From NCBI RefSeq assembly GCF_002252475.1, contig NZ_NNRK01000035.1, forward strand, positions 283,208 to 347,207: a stretch of DNA of 64,000 nucleotides. Reading direction: 5' to 3'. The stretch is from Brucella rhizosphaerae (GTDB lineage: Bacteria; Pseudomonadota; Alphaproteobacteria; Rhizobiales; Rhizobiaceae). The position numbers and the translations under genes are program-made. How positions within the stretch are numbered: the stretch's first letter is position 1; every line of letters begins with the position of its first letter. The notes under the pieces are model-generated. The model made no database searches. It saw nothing but the letters and a program-made list of their open reading frames with translations, and was not told where the DNA came from. Of the stretch, positions 52,101 through 61,283 are shown in pieces.

Positions 52101-54190
52101 TGCAGCAGGCAGCAGTTAAGCCTTCAAAAAAGAGTGGAATTCTGACAGGCAGCGACTTGGGTCTTGCTGCCGGCATGGTCATTATTCTGACTGTGCTTTT
52201 TCTGCCTGTGCCTGCAATTGTGCTGGATATTGGTCTGGCCTTTTCCATTGCCTTTTCCGTGCTTATCCTGATGGTTTCGCTGTGGATTCAGCGTCCGCTT
52301 GATTTCTCGGCTTTCCCGACTGTGTTGCTGATCGCGACCATGATGCGCCTGTCTCTCAATATTGCGACGACGCGTGTTATTCTTACGCACGGCAATGAAG
52401 GCTATCAGGCAGCAGGCCATGTGATTCACGGCTTCTCGCAATTCGTGATGGGTGGCGATTTCGTCATCGGTCTTGTCGTTTTCTCTATCCTGATCATCGT
52501 CAACTTTCTTGTCATCACCAAGGGTGCAACGCGTATCGCGGAAGTCGGTGCCCGCTTCACGCTCGACGCTATTCCCGGTAAGCAGATGGCAATCGATGCT
52601 GACCTTTCCTCTGGTCTGATCGATGAGAAACAGGCACAGCATCGTCGTCGTGAACTGGAAGAGGAAAGCTCGTTCTTCGGTTCGATGGACGGTGCTTCAA
52701 AATTCGTGCGCGGCGATGCGATTGCTGGTCTGATCATCACGGCGGTCAATATTTTTGGCGGTATCATCATTGGCGTCACCCGCCATGGCATGGATATTTC
52801 CGAAGCAGCCGACGTTTTTACCAAGCTTTCCGTTGGTGACGGTCTTGTCACGCAAATCCCGGCGCTGATCGTTTCGCTTGCGGCTGGTCTTCTGGTTTCC
52901 AAAGGCGGCACACGCGGCTCTGCCGATCAGGCGATTTTCGGACAGCTCGGCGCTTATCCAAAGGCGCTTCTGATTGCATCATTCCTGATGTTTGTTTTGG
53001 GCATCATGCCCGGGCTCCCGGCATTTCCATTCTTCCTGTTGGGCGGCGCAATGGCATTTGTGGGGATCGCGGTTCCACGCAAACAAGCCAAGGAACGTGA
53101 TGCGCTCGCTGCGGAAGCTGAGTCAAAGCAGCGAGACGCCGATGAGCAGGAACGCAACTCCGTTAAAGCTTCGCTGGAAACCACCCAGATTGAACTGTGC
53201 CTCGGCAAGCAGCTTTCAGCGCGCCTGATCGCATCGCAGCAGGAGCTGGCACATCGCGTTGCCAAGATGCGCAAGAAGTTTGCGCAGGAATACGGTTTCG
53301 TTATTCCTGAGATCAAAGTGACAGACGATATTTCTCTGCCACCCAAAAGCTACCGCATCAAGATTCATGGCACTGCGGTTGCAAGCCATGAACTGCGGGT
53401 CGGTGAAATTCTCGTCGTGCTGGGCGAACGTCCAATTCCGTCTATTCCCGGTGAAGAAGTGCGCGAGCCGGCTTTTGGCATGCGCGCCTATTCTGTGCCG
53501 GAGACATTTACGTCTGACCTGCGTCGCGATGGCTATATGACCGTCGATAATCTGTCGGTGCTGCTCACACATTTGAGCGAAATTGTTCGCAACAATCTGG
53601 CACAGCTTCTCTCATATAAAGATATGCGGATTCTGCTGGATCGTCTTGGGCCGGAATATCGCAAGCTTCTTGAGGATATCTGCCCCGCAAATATCTCCTA
53701 TTCAGGGCTTCAGGCTGTTTTGAAGCTGCTGCTTGCGGAGCGTGTTTCAATCCGCAACCTGCATCTGATTCTTGAATCGATTGCGGAGATCGCACCCCTG
53801 GTCCGTCGTCCTGAAATGATTGTCGAACATGTTCGTATGCGTATGGCGCAGCAGATATGTGGCGATCTGTCGGATAATGGCGTGCTCAATGTTCTGCGTC
53901 TTGGCAACCGCTGGGATCTGGTATTCCATCAGAGCTTAAAGCGTGACAACAAGGGCGAAATCGTCGAGTTCGACATTGACCCGCGCCAGCTTGAGCAGTT
54001 TGGAACAGAAGCCACGGCTGCCATACGCAAGCATTTTGATAGCGGTGAGCGGTTTGTTCTGGTTTCTTCTCCTGAAGCGCGTCCATATATCCGCATGATC
54101 ATCGAGCGCCTTTTTGCGACCTTGCCTGTTCTGTCGCATGTTGAAATTGCACGTGGTGTCGAAGTGAAATCGCTCGGCGCGATTTCCTGA
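52100..54190 (+). CDS. flhA: Flagellar export gate protein FlhA
   Basis: 696 residues from GTG 52100. Eight membrane segments occupy about 18-310, including the highly conserved FHIPEP-type loop with [20 protein letters not shown]. The large cytoplasmic domain (about 355-696) forms the nonameric ring that receives chaperone-substrate complexes. FlhA is the largest gate component and works with FlhB and FliPQR. It follows fliQ by 90 bases. Confidence 0.97.
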   Translation: MQQAAVKPSKKSGILTGSDLGLAAGMVIILTVLFLPVPAIVLDIGLAFSIAFSVLILMVSLWIQRPLDFSAFPTVLLIATMMRLSLNIATTRVILTHGNEGYQAAGHVIHGFSQFVMGGDFVIGLVVFSILIIVNFLVITKGATRIAEVGARFTLDAIPGKQMAIDADLSSGLIDEKQAQHRRRELEEESSFFGSMDGASKFVRGDAIAGLIITAVNIFGGIIIGVTRHGMDISEAADVFTKLSVGDGLVTQIPALIVSLAAGLLVSKGGTRGSADQAIFGQLGAYPKALLIASFLMFVLGIMPGLPAFPFFLLGGAMAFVGIAVPRKQAKERDALAAEAESKQRDADEQERNSVKASLETTQIELCLGKQLSARLIASQQELAHRVAKMRKKFAQEYGFVIPEIKVTDDISLPPKSYRIKIHGTAVASHELRVGEILVVLGERPIPSIPGEEVREPAFGMRAYSVPETFTSDLRRDGYMTVDNLSVLLTHLSEIVRNNLAQLLSYKDMRILLDRLGPEYRKLLEDICPANISYSGLQAVLKLLLAERVSIRNLHLILESIAEIAPLVRRPEMIVEHVRMRMAQQICGDLSDNGVLNVLRLGNRWDLVFHQSLKRDNKGEIVEFDIDPRQLEQFGTEATAAIRKHFDSGERFVLVSSPEARPYIRMIIERLFATLPVLSHVEIARGVEVKSLGAIS

Positions 54191-54205
54191 CGGGGAGAGA
54201 ACCCG

Positions 54206-54973
54206 TTGCCCATCACACAGCTGCCAATAAATGAGCTTGTCTTCGCAGCCATGCTGGCATTCTGCCGCGTTGGTGCTTGCCTGATGCTGATGCCAGGTAT
54301 TTCCAGCGGGCGCATTCCGTTGCAGGTGCGGTTGTTCATTGCGCTCGCCTGTTCATTCGCCGTTCTGCCATTGGTGATTGAGGCAATCGTACCCCGTCTG
54401 GATGGCATCCATCCACTGGCGATGTTTCGTTTGATGTTGAGCGAGATGTTCATCGGTGCGGTGATTGGGATTCTGGCACATATTTATTTCTGGGCCCTGC
54501 AATTCATGGCCAATATGATGGCGATGGCGGTGGGCTATTCCGGTTCACCGGCGGATGCGATTACCGAGCCAGAGCCGCAGGCAACGCTTGCGACCATTGT
54601 CACGTTCAGTGCGCTGTTTCTTTTTTTCGTTACGGATATGCATCTGGAGATTTTGCGGGCGCTGCTGAGTTCCTACACCGCGATACCCGTTGAAGGTCAT
54701 TTCAGACCTGATGCCGCGATGATCGATATCAGCGACGCGCTTTCGTCCGCATTTCTGGCAACCTTGCGTATTGCGGCTCCATTTATCGTCTTCGCGATTC
54801 TGGTCAATTTCGCCATTGGACTGATCAATAAGCTTACGCCGACGATTCCTATCTATTTTGTGTCGATGCCTTTCGTACTCGGCGGTGGTTTGCTGGTCGT
54901 CTATTTCATTTTACCGGAACTGCTGCGGTTTTTTATTGGCGAAACGTCTACGCAGTTGCGCAATCTGTTCTGA
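54206..54973 (+). CDS. fliR: Flagellar export gate protein FliR
   Basis: 255 residues with about six membrane segments. AFCRVGACLMLMPGISSGRI near the start and the ALQFMANMMAMAVGYSGSPA stretch are typical of FliR. Translation appears to begin at TTG 54206 after GGGGAGAG; no ATG is available before residue 16. It follows flhA by 15 bases. Confidence 0.94.
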   Translation: MPITQLPINELVFAAMLAFCRVGACLMLMPGISSGRIPLQVRLFIALACSFAVLPLVIEAIVPRLDGIHPLAMFRLMLSEMFIGAVIGILAHIYFWALQFMANMMAMAVGYSGSPADAITEPEPQATLATIVTFSALFLFFVTDMHLEILRALLSSYTAIPVEGHFRPDAAMIDISDALSSAFLATLRIAAPFIVFAILVNFAIGLINKLTPTIPIYFVSMPFVLGGGLLVVYFILPELLRFFIGETSTQLRNLF

Positions 54974-54980
54974 GGATTTC

Positions 54981-55373
54981 ATGGCCCAAACCAATGCCCG
55001 TAATCTCAAAAAGCTGATTGAATTACAAAAGCTGGGCGCTGCCCGGCTGGAAGCATCCCTTGCTGTATCCAATAATCGCAAGAAGGTGCTTGATGAGGAG
55101 CGAGAAGCACTGATCGCCATGCAGGATCGGCGATACGATGGCAGTGCATTCACAGTTGATCCCACGTTGCTTATCAAACGTCTCGGAGGCAATGCGTCAG
55201 AAAGTGAGCACATTGAACAACAGATCGAATCACAGCGCAGCGGCCTCTTAAAAGAACAACGTCGGGTAGAACTTCTTGAAGATCGGCTGGAAACGGTACG
55301 AAATGATAGCGAAAGAAGAGAGCTCGCAAGTCTCATTGAAGAGCTTATCAGCCGGAAAACGTCCTCATCGTGA
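54981..55373 (+). CDS. FliJ-like coiled-coil flagellar protein
   Basis: 130 residues from ATG 54981, seven bases after fliR. Almost entirely charged helix, with heptads across about 5-60 and 80-125 (NNRKKVLDEEREALIAMQDR; EQQIESQRSGLLKEQRRVEL). Such a two-helix coiled coil of this size at this position fits FliJ, the stalk of the FliI ATPase ring. The assignment rests on shape and context rather than a sequence signature. Confidence 0.65.
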   Translation: MAQTNARNLKKLIELQKLGAARLEASLAVSNNRKKVLDEEREALIAMQDRRYDGSAFTVDPTLLIKRLGGNASESEHIEQQIESQRSGLLKEQRRVELLEDRLETVRNDSERRELASLIEELISRKTSSS

Positions 55374-55559
55374 TTGATCGGATCACAGATTGTAAAGATT
55401 ATTATATAATAATAACAATGACTTAGTTAAAACCTGGTGAGCTTATTTAAACCGCGTTGACCTCGCCTTTGTCATAAAACTGAAGCCGATTCGTACCGCA
55501 AGCTTCAGTCAAGTTTGGCGAACTATTGTGCAATCAAGAGATGAAGAAGGACGAGTTGT

Positions 55560-56141
55560 ATGGCGATCAATCCGCCGTCAGATCTGGTGCTGGACGTAGC
55601 GCGGGCGGCTGATCCGCAAGCCTATCGCTTGGCGACTGAACGACTGAAGTCGATATCGGCAAGCACAGGCCCGATGGTGGCTGATGCGGATACAGGTTTG
55701 CCACGTGATTTTGTGAGTTTTTCTGAAAGTCTGGGCTCGGGGGTAAGAATCAACCCTGAAGGCCAGAATGCAACCAATCCGGCCTATCGAAAGTTTGAAG
55801 CTTTCATGCTGCAATCTTTTGTCCAGTCGATGTTTACCAGCGATACGACAGCCACCTTTGGCAAGGGTATCGCAGGTGATTACTGGAAATCGATGATGGC
55901 CGAGGCCATGGCTAACAAGATGGCAGATACGGGCGGTGTAGGCATCGCCCGTATGCTTGAAGCGCAGGCAGCGATGAAGCAACGGGCGGAGAATTCGGCA
56001 ACTTTGGCTTTGGGAGATGTCGTTAACGATCTGGGACAGGGAATGAGCCAGGACACGGTATCGAAGGATATCGTTCATGGATTTGAACGGCAGCTCATTC
56101 AAAAACAACTGGAAAACAATGAAAGTGGAGAACGCGCTTAA
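55560..56141 (+). CDS. flgJ: FlgJ-like rod-binding protein without muramidase domain
   Basis: 193 residues. The conserved rod-binding block covers about 75-140, with YRKFEAFMLQSFVQSMFTSD and DYWKSMMAEAMANKMADTGG. The C-terminal muramidase domain of enteric FlgJ is absent, as is usual in Alphaproteobacteria; the separate SLT protein at 44590 may replace it. It acts in the periplasm as a rod-capping or scaffold protein. It starts a new unit after a 186-base gap. Confidence 0.85.
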   Translation: MAINPPSDLVLDVARAADPQAYRLATERLKSISASTGPMVADADTGLPRDFVSFSESLGSGVRINPEGQNATNPAYRKFEAFMLQSFVQSMFTSDTTATFGKGIAGDYWKSMMAEAMANKMADTGGVGIARMLEAQAAMKQRAENSATLALGDVVNDLGQGMSQDTVSKDIVHGFERQLIQKQLENNESGERA

Positions 56142-56224
56142 GGCTGATCCGCCTTTACCGAAACCGCTCTGGCGAGTGAACGAGAGCGCGACCCGCTGAT
56201 ACATATAATTGAGGAAACCCGAAC

Positions 56225-56680
56225 ATGACCGACACAAGCTCCGAAATCAGCCTGCTGCCGCAAGCGCCGGAAGTAGCATTGGATGTCAATCCAGCAGAGG
56301 AACTGGAGCAGCAGCCCGTACTTAAGCCGGTTGTGCGGGCTATTCAGCGTCTTGAAGACGTCATCGATACGGAAACTCGCCTTTTGCTTGAAGGTGGACA
56401 TCCAGACCTTGCTGACATCAACTCGCGCAAAAGCCGCGGTCTTTATGATTTCAACAAGGCAATCAAAAAGGCTGCAAGCCTTGCTGAACCTGCCACGATG
56501 AAGGGATTGCAGCCACTGCTCGACAGCCTCAAGCAGAAGCTGGAGAAAAATTGCGAAGCTTTGCAGTTGCACCTGCGTGCGGTTGGCGAACTCGCTGATC
56601 TTATCCGTGGCGCTCTCGAAACGCAGGACGCAGACGGCACCTACAGCATGCAGAGCGCGAGGCTCGGTCACGCCCGATGA
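56225..56680 (+). CDS. FlgN-like flagellar protein
   Basis: 151 residues, soluble and helical. VRAIQRLEDVIDTETRLLLE at 38-57 begins the long helical region, with LADINSRKSRGLYDFNKAIK next and a C-terminal amphipathic helix LQLHLRAVGELADLIRGALE. This matches the FlgN chaperone layout (FlgK/FlgL chaperone). Position downstream of the FlgJ-like gene supports a flagellar role. It shares ATGA with the next gene. Confidence 0.65.
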   Translation: MTDTSSEISLLPQAPEVALDVNPAEELEQQPVLKPVVRAIQRLEDVIDTETRLLLEGGHPDLADINSRKSRGLYDFNKAIKKAASLAEPATMKGLQPLLDSLKQKLEKNCEALQLHLRAVGELADLIRGALETQDADGTYSMQSARLGHAR

Positions 56681-57201
56681 TCCGCATAATTGCAATCGGT
56701 CTTTGGATATGTGCTGTCGCCCTTGGTTCGCTGTTCTTTGCCGTGCGCCAGAACGATGCGCCGTCGGGTGAGGTGCAAGCGAATGGAGGTGCGTTTGGCG
56801 GGCTCGATTACGTCAAGACCGACGTCATGAGCGTGCCGATCATCTCCAATGGCAGCGTTGCGGGATATGTCGTGGCGCAGCTGGTCTATACGGTCGATTC
56901 GAATATTCGCAAAAAGCTCACCGTACCGCTGGAATATTTCATCAGCGATGAGATTTTCCGCAAGTTCTACGGCAGCTACTCCGATACCAAGGAAGTCGAG
57001 AAAGTGAACTTCGAAGCAGTGCGGGCGTCGGTCATCACCGATTTGAACGCACGCTTTCCAGAACCGGTAATCAAGGATTTACTGGTTGAACAGTTCAACT
57101 ACATTTCGGCAGAAGAGATCCGCGCCATGAACATGCGCGGTGGAGCTTCATCGGAAATAGCTGGCAAGCAGGCGGCAGCCGCAGCCACTCACAGCGAGTA
57201 A
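56677..57201 (+). CDS. Uncharacterised membrane-anchored protein, possibly FliL-like
   Basis: 174 residues. One N-terminal membrane helix (about 3-22, IIAIGLWICAVALGSLFFAV) is followed by a periplasmic domain whose VVAQLVYTVD strand and terminal VITDLNARFPEPVIKDLLVE / FNYISAEEI elements recall the FliL domain. It is coupled to the FlgN-like gene. No name is recognised. Its end overlaps the convergent PilZ gene by 13 bases. Confidence 0.7.
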   Translation: MIRIIAIGLWICAVALGSLFFAVRQNDAPSGEVQANGGAFGGLDYVKTDVMSVPIISNGSVAGYVVAQLVYTVDSNIRKKLTVPLEYFISDEIFRKFYGSYSDTKEVEKVNFEAVRASVITDLNARFPEPVIKDLLVEQFNYISAEEIRAMNMRGGASSEIAGKQAAAAATHSE

Positions 57202-57524
57202 TATTTCCCTGCCAACTGGCTCAAACGGTCTTCATCGAGAGTAGGTACTGAAGCGTCGGTAATGAACTGAACGCCGATTTCGCGTTTATCGCGCCAGACG
57301 ATCTGGGCCAGAAGTGCTCTCGCGTAGAAGTCGTCAAACAGCCAGAAGCGTTCGGGGAGACTGGGGACGTCAGTGATTCTCAATCTTGCTCCATGCGGAG
57401 CAATATCGCAGAACTGGCACTCGATGATAAAGCGTCCATCAAGGTCGATAATCTTACCTGATCGCAGCCGCGTGCGCTGTCGCTCTTCCCTGCGTCGCTC
57501 GTGAGACGGTTTGTTGCGCACCAT
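57189..57524 (-). CDS. Small PilZ-domain protein
   Basis: 111 residues from ATG 57522-57524. An Arg-rich stretch near 9-22 (RRREERQRTRLRSG) supplies the RxxxR c-di-GMP motif. The second motif reads CDIAPHGARLRI, with Ala replacing the usual Ser of D/NxSxxG, and ends in an IGVQF-like strand. PilZ proteins link c-di-GMP to motility or glycan synthesis. The changed second motif leaves binding uncertain. A longer frame to 57572 is possible. Confidence 0.8.
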   Translation of the reverse strand: MVRNKPSHERRREERQRTRLRSGKIIDLDGRFIIECQFCDIAPHGARLRITDVPSLPERFWLFDDFYARALLAQIVWRDKREIGVQFITDASVPTLDEDRLSQLAGKYYSL

Positions 57525-57593
57525 AATGATCTGCCTGCTATTCCCCTGGATGGAAAATATAGCAGGCATCAATTTAGTAAGCGTTACCTAAGT

Positions 57594-58025
57594 TCAATGC
57601 TCACCGCATTTTTCACAGCGGCCACGCAGTTCAAGCGTCGTTTTGCGTGACTTGAAGCCACTTTGGACGCTCCAGGCGCTGACGAGATTCTCGATAGCCG
57701 GATCGGAAAATTCCGTCACCTGTCCGCATTGATCGCAGATGGCAAAAGCAATCAGGCCATGCTGGTGACATTGCGGGTGCGCGCAGGCGACGAAGGCATT
57801 CAGGCTTTCGAGACGGTGTACCATTCCGTAATCAAGCAGCTTTTCCAAAGCACGATAAACCTGCAACGGAGCGCGAAAACCGTCATCGCGAAGCTGATCG
57901 AGGATCGTATAGGCACTGAGGGGCCCATCCGACTTGGACAGCACATCAAAAACGAGCGTCTGATTGCGGGTCAGATCATGCGATGGGTGACTGTGGGCGT
58001 GCTGATGGTCGTGGTGATTGCTCAT
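57594..58025 (-). CDS. zur: Zinc uptake regulator Zur (Fur family)
   Basis: 143 residues. A His-rich N-terminus (HHDHQHAHSHPSH at 4-16) precedes a winged helix (about 21-75, with APLQVYRALEKLLDYGMVHR). Two structural CxxC pairs occur, C97/C100 and C137/C140, with C81 and C86 as further ligands. With zinc bound the family represses znuABC and related genes. It is the last gene of znuC-znuB-zur, overlapping znuB by four bases, and likely feeds back on its own operon. Confidence 0.93.
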   Translation of the reverse strand: MSNHHDHQHAHSHPSHDLTRNQTLVFDVLSKSDGPLSAYTILDQLRDDGFRAPLQVYRALEKLLDYGMVHRLESLNAFVACAHPQCHQHGLIAFAICDQCGQVTEFSDPAIENLVSAWSVQSGFKSRKTTLELRGRCEKCGEH

Positions 58026-58840
58026 TGTCCAGCGTTCCGTTTCGGTGAAGCCTCTCTCCTATGTAATGGCAGGAGGCTTAAAATGAAAATAGCCAGTGCG
58101 GCAACGACGATTGATGGGCCTGATGGCGTGTCAAATTCGACCGAACCATAGAGCCCGCCGATAACGCCAAGTGCGCCGATGATTGACGCCATGATTGCCA
58201 TCTGCTCAGGCGTGGAGGCAAACCGCCGGGCTGTTGCGGCAGGAATAATCAAAAGCGATGTTATCAGAAGAATGCCGACGATCTTCATCGAGATAGCGAT
58301 GACAAGTGCCAGCAACAGCATGAAGATGATCCGTGACAAGGCGGGGTTCAGCCCTTCCGCACGTGCAATATCTTCGCTGACAGTTGCGGCAAGCAGTGGA
58401 CGCCACAGCCATGCAATCACTGCCAGAACCAGAATTCCGCCACCATAAATGAATGCGATGTCGAGACGCGAAACGGCGAGCAGATCACCAAACAAGAACG
58501 ATAGCAGATCGACGCGCACCCATGTCATGAAGGCGACGATAACCAGTCCCAGAGACAATGTTGCGTGCGAAAGAATGCCCAGAAGCGAATCCGCAGACAG
58601 TGAATGCCTTTTTTGCAGCAATAAAAGAATTGCTGAAATGGCGACCGCCACGGCAAAAACACCAATCATCAGATTGATATCGAGAATCAGCGCCAGAGCC
58701 ACGCCCAATAGCGCTGAGTGGGCCATGGTGTCACCGAAATAGGCCATCCGTCTCCACACGATGAAGCAGCCAAGCGGGCCTGTGGTCAGCGCCAATCCGA
58801 CCCCGGCAATCAGAGCGCGGGTGAAAAAATCGTCAAGCAT
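58022..58840 (-). CDS. znuB: Zinc ABC importer permease ZnuB
   Basis: 272 residues from the ATG at 58838-58840, eight bases inside znuC; an earlier in-frame start would lie deep in znuC. About eight membrane segments. The family motif GPLGCFIVWRRMAYFGDTMA lies near 18-37, and the C-terminal helices include VGILLITSLLIIPAATARR. It forms the inner-membrane channel with ZnuC. Confidence 0.94.
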   Translation of the reverse strand: MLDDFFTRALIAGVGLALTTGPLGCFIVWRRMAYFGDTMAHSALLGVALALILDINLMIGVFAVAVAISAILLLLQKRHSLSADSLLGILSHATLSLGLVIVAFMTWVRVDLLSFLFGDLLAVSRLDIAFIYGGGILVLAVIAWLWRPLLAATVSEDIARAEGLNPALSRIIFMLLLALVIAISMKIVGILLITSLLIIPAATARRFASTPEQMAIMASIIGALGVIGGLYGSVEFDTPSGPSIVVAALAIFILSLLPLHRREASPKRNAGQ

Positions 58841-59699
58841 GGGGTTTGCCTTCCTCATGATGGTGATGATGTTCACCGTCATGGTGATGGCCGTCTTCTG
58901 AGTGGCAGTGATCTGTCACTGAGCCGTCGGCATGTAAGACGCGGCCGTCAGGCAGATGGGTGTGATCATGGTGGTGTTCATAAACGGCGAGAGGGCCGAC
59001 GGCGCGGCTCCCGAACAATCGTACATATTCCGGACTGGCGGTAACATCGCGTGGCGTTCCACTACAGCAGACATGACCATTGAGGCATATGACGCGGTCA
59101 GTAGCGGCCATAACCAGATGAAGGTCGTGGGAAATCAGCAATACGCCGCAACCGGTATCATCACGCAATTTGGCAATCAGCTCGTAAAGGGCTGCTTCGC
59201 CGGAAAAATCAACGCCTTGTACCGGCTCATCAAGCACCATAATGTCCGGCTTGCGCGCGAGCGCCCGCGCCATCAGAGCGCGCTGAAACTCGCCACCGGA
59301 TAGATTGGCGATCTCTGCCTTGAGGAGATGTGTGATCCCGACGGCGTCCAGCGCACCGATAATGTCTGTCTTGGGCAGGGGACCCGTCAGCGTCATCAAA
59401 CGCTCGACAGAAAGCGGCATAGTCCGGTCAATATTGATCTTCTGCGGCACATATCCAATTCGCAGGCCTTTTATGTGACGGATTGCGCCCTCATCGGGCT
59501 TGAGAATATGCAGTGCCATTTTGGCCGTCGTGCTCTTACCTGCACCATTGGGGCCGATAAGTGTGACGATTTCACCACGATGGATAGTCAGGTCAACATT
59601 GCGCACAAGCCACCGCCCGTCGCGATAAACGCCAGCACCTTTTAGTTCGATCAATGGTTCCCGCGTGGAATATGCGGGGAGGGCGGTCTTACTGGCCAT
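58833..59699 (-). CDS. znuC: Zinc ABC importer ATPase ZnuC with His-rich tail
   Basis: 288 residues. Walker A GPNGAGKST is at 49-57, signature LSGGEFQRALMARALARKPD near 133, and Walker B IMVLDEPVQGVDFSGEAAL. The last 50 residues are rich in His, Asp and Glu (HHHDHTHLPDGRVLHADGSV onward), a likely zinc-binding extension. It heads the znuC-znuB-zur operon and is divergent from znuA. Confidence 0.95.
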   Translation of the reverse strand: MASKTALPAYSTREPLIELKGAGVYRDGRWLVRNVDLTIHRGEIVTLIGPNGAGKSTTAKMALHILKPDEGAIRHIKGLRIGYVPQKINIDRTMPLSVERLMTLTGPLPKTDIIGALDAVGITHLLKAEIANLSGGEFQRALMARALARKPDIMVLDEPVQGVDFSGEAALYELIAKLRDDTGCGVLLISHDLHLVMAATDRVICLNGHVCCSGTPRDVTASPEYVRLFGSRAVGPLAVYEHHHDHTHLPDGRVLHADGSVTDHCHSEDGHHHDGEHHHHHEEGKPHA

Positions 59700-59880
59700 A
59701 TAATATGAGCTTTCGCTGCCTTCGTGAGAGCGTCAGCACATTGTCTTGAAAGACAAACGGCGCTCTCGAAATTCTTGTCTCAGGATGTGTGAACGATAAG
59801 CCGATTCGGGTTTGTTTGCGTCGCCCGGTTAAGCGCTGTGAACAATTCTCCAAAAAGAGGTTGTGCCTCCTTATCGCAGA

Positions 59881-59916
59881 CGTTATAGCATAACGCAAAT
59901 TACGTAATAGAATAAC
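59881..59916. promoter_or_regulatory. Zur-type operators between znuC and znuA
   Basis: CGTTATAGCATAACG at 59881-59895 is an almost complete palindrome of the GTTAT-ATAAC type bound by Fur-family zinc regulators. A second GTAATAGAATAAC at 59904-59916 is a near-palindrome. Both lie within 90 bases of the znuA start and could serve both directions. Confidence 0.65.
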
Positions 59917-59966
59917 ATATCACTTGTATATGTTGTTCAACTGTGGCTGGCGTTCAAGAGAGACCC

Positions 59967-60998
59967 ATGAAACATTTCCAATCCTTTTTGTTGGCATCCG
60001 CGTTTATGGCTGTTTTGGGCGGAGCGGCTTCCGCTGCCGAACGTAGCGGCGTCGTGGTTTCGATCAAACCGCTACATTCGTTGGTCGCTGCCGTGATGCA
60101 GGGCGTTGGCGACCCACGGCTTATTGTTCAGGGCGCAGGTTCCGAACATTCATACAGCCTGAAACCATCTGATGCTCAGGCCATTGAACACGCCAAGGTC
60201 ATTTTCTGGGCAGGGCCTTCAATGGAGACTTTTCTGGACAAGCCGTTCGATACTCTCGGTGAGGGTGCAAAAATTGTTGCGCTTGGCGAAGCGGATGGAT
60301 TGACGAAGCTTAAGTTCCGGGAAGGCGGCCCATTCGAGGCACATGAACATGGCGACGAAGGTCATGCGCACGAAAAGCACGATGGGGAGGGGCATGATCA
60401 CAGCGCCGAAGCCAGTTCTCAGGATAACCATGACCACGGCAATGAAGCTGCGGAAAAGGCCGATGATCACCACCACCATGCAGAATTCGACCTGCATTTC
60501 TGGCTCGACCCTCAGAATGGCAAGGTTCTGGTTGGCGATATCGCTAAAGTTCTGAGTGAAAATGATCCCGAACATGCGGCGCAATATGAAAAGAATGCTG
60601 CCGATTATGCTGAAAAGCTGGATGTTCTGACAAAAGATATCAGCAGTGAACTCCAGCCAGTCAAAGACAAGCCTTTTATCGTCTTTCACGATGCTTATCA
60701 GTATTTTGAAAATCGGTTCGAGGTAAAGGCTGCTGGCTCGATCACTGTGAGCCCTGAACAAGCGCCGGGTGCAGGGCGTATCAAGGACATACACGAGAAG
60801 ATCAAATCGCTCGGTGCAGTATGTGTATTCTCCGAGCCGCAGTTTGAGCCCAAGCTGGTTAACACAGTCATCGATGGCACTGATGCCAAAACCGGTGTTC
60901 TTGATCCTCTTGGTTCAGAATTGAAGGACGGCCCTGATCTGTATCCGGAGCTTATCCGAAATCTGGCAGATTCCCTTAAAAACTGTTTGTCGAAGTAG
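59967..60998 (+). CDS. znuA: Zinc ABC importer binding protein ZnuA
   Basis: 343 residues from ATG 59967. A signal peptide is cleaved near ASA-AE at about 24. Zinc ligands predicted by family position are H61 (in GSEHSYSLKP), H177 (DLHFWLDP) and H241 (VFHDAYQYF). A long His/Asp/Glu-rich loop at about 125-172 is typical of ZnuA and binds extra zinc. It captures zinc in the periplasm for ZnuBC. It is divergent from znuC. Confidence 0.96.
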   Translation: MKHFQSFLLASAFMAVLGGAASAAERSGVVVSIKPLHSLVAAVMQGVGDPRLIVQGAGSEHSYSLKPSDAQAIEHAKVIFWAGPSMETFLDKPFDTLGEGAKIVALGEADGLTKLKFREGGPFEAHEHGDEGHAHEKHDGEGHDHSAEASSQDNHDHGNEAAEKADDHHHHAEFDLHFWLDPQNGKVLVGDIAKVLSENDPEHAAQYEKNAADYAEKLDVLTKDISSELQPVKDKPFIVFHDAYQYFENRFEVKAAGSITVSPEQAPGAGRIKDIHEKIKSLGAVCVFSEPQFEPKLVNTVIDGTDAKTGVLDPLGSELKDGPDLYPELIRNLADSLKNCLSK

Positions 60999-60999
60999 T

Positions 61000-61044
61000 A
61001 CTGGTCGCGCCCCCGTTCTGGACCCCCACCCAGAAGCGATCAGT
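61000..61044. other. Stem-loop just after znuA
   Basis: Outer arms ACTGGTCGC and GCGATCAGT and inner arms TTCTGG and CCAGAA can pair into one long hairpin starting at the second base after the znuA stop. No T run follows, so it may stabilise the mRNA end. Confidence 0.5.
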
Positions 61045-61152
61045 TCTTAGTGCCGAGCTGCTGGAGAAATCTGACAGTTCGGCACGCCGATTTTCAGAGA
61101 CGTCACTGCAAATTGTTTAGCGCTTTGGATTATCTGCTTCATTCTCTCAACC

Positions 61153-61177
61153 GGGTGGCTTTGCCGCCTCTTTTTTG
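61153..61177 (+). terminator. Probable rho-independent terminator of znuA
   Basis: GGTGGC-TTT-GCCGCC, with one G-T pair, is followed by TCTTTTTTG. It lies 155 bases after znuA and just before the Zur-type box of the COG0523 gene. Confidence 0.5.
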
Positions 61178-61188
61178 CCGAAGTAATG

Positions 61189-61204
61189 TAATGATATAAC
61201 ATTA
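61189..61204. promoter_or_regulatory. Zur-type box upstream of the COG0523 gene
   Basis: TAATGATATAACATTA is a near-perfect palindrome closely matching the TAATGTTATAACATTA Zur-box form known in Alphaproteobacteria. It lies 80 bases before the ATG at 61284. Confidence 0.75.
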
Positions 61205-61283
61205 ATAGCCAGCAATACTGCGTAATCCTTCATACCGGAGCTTTTGCAGTTCTTAAACAAAATCCGCCAGCAAAGGAGATGCC

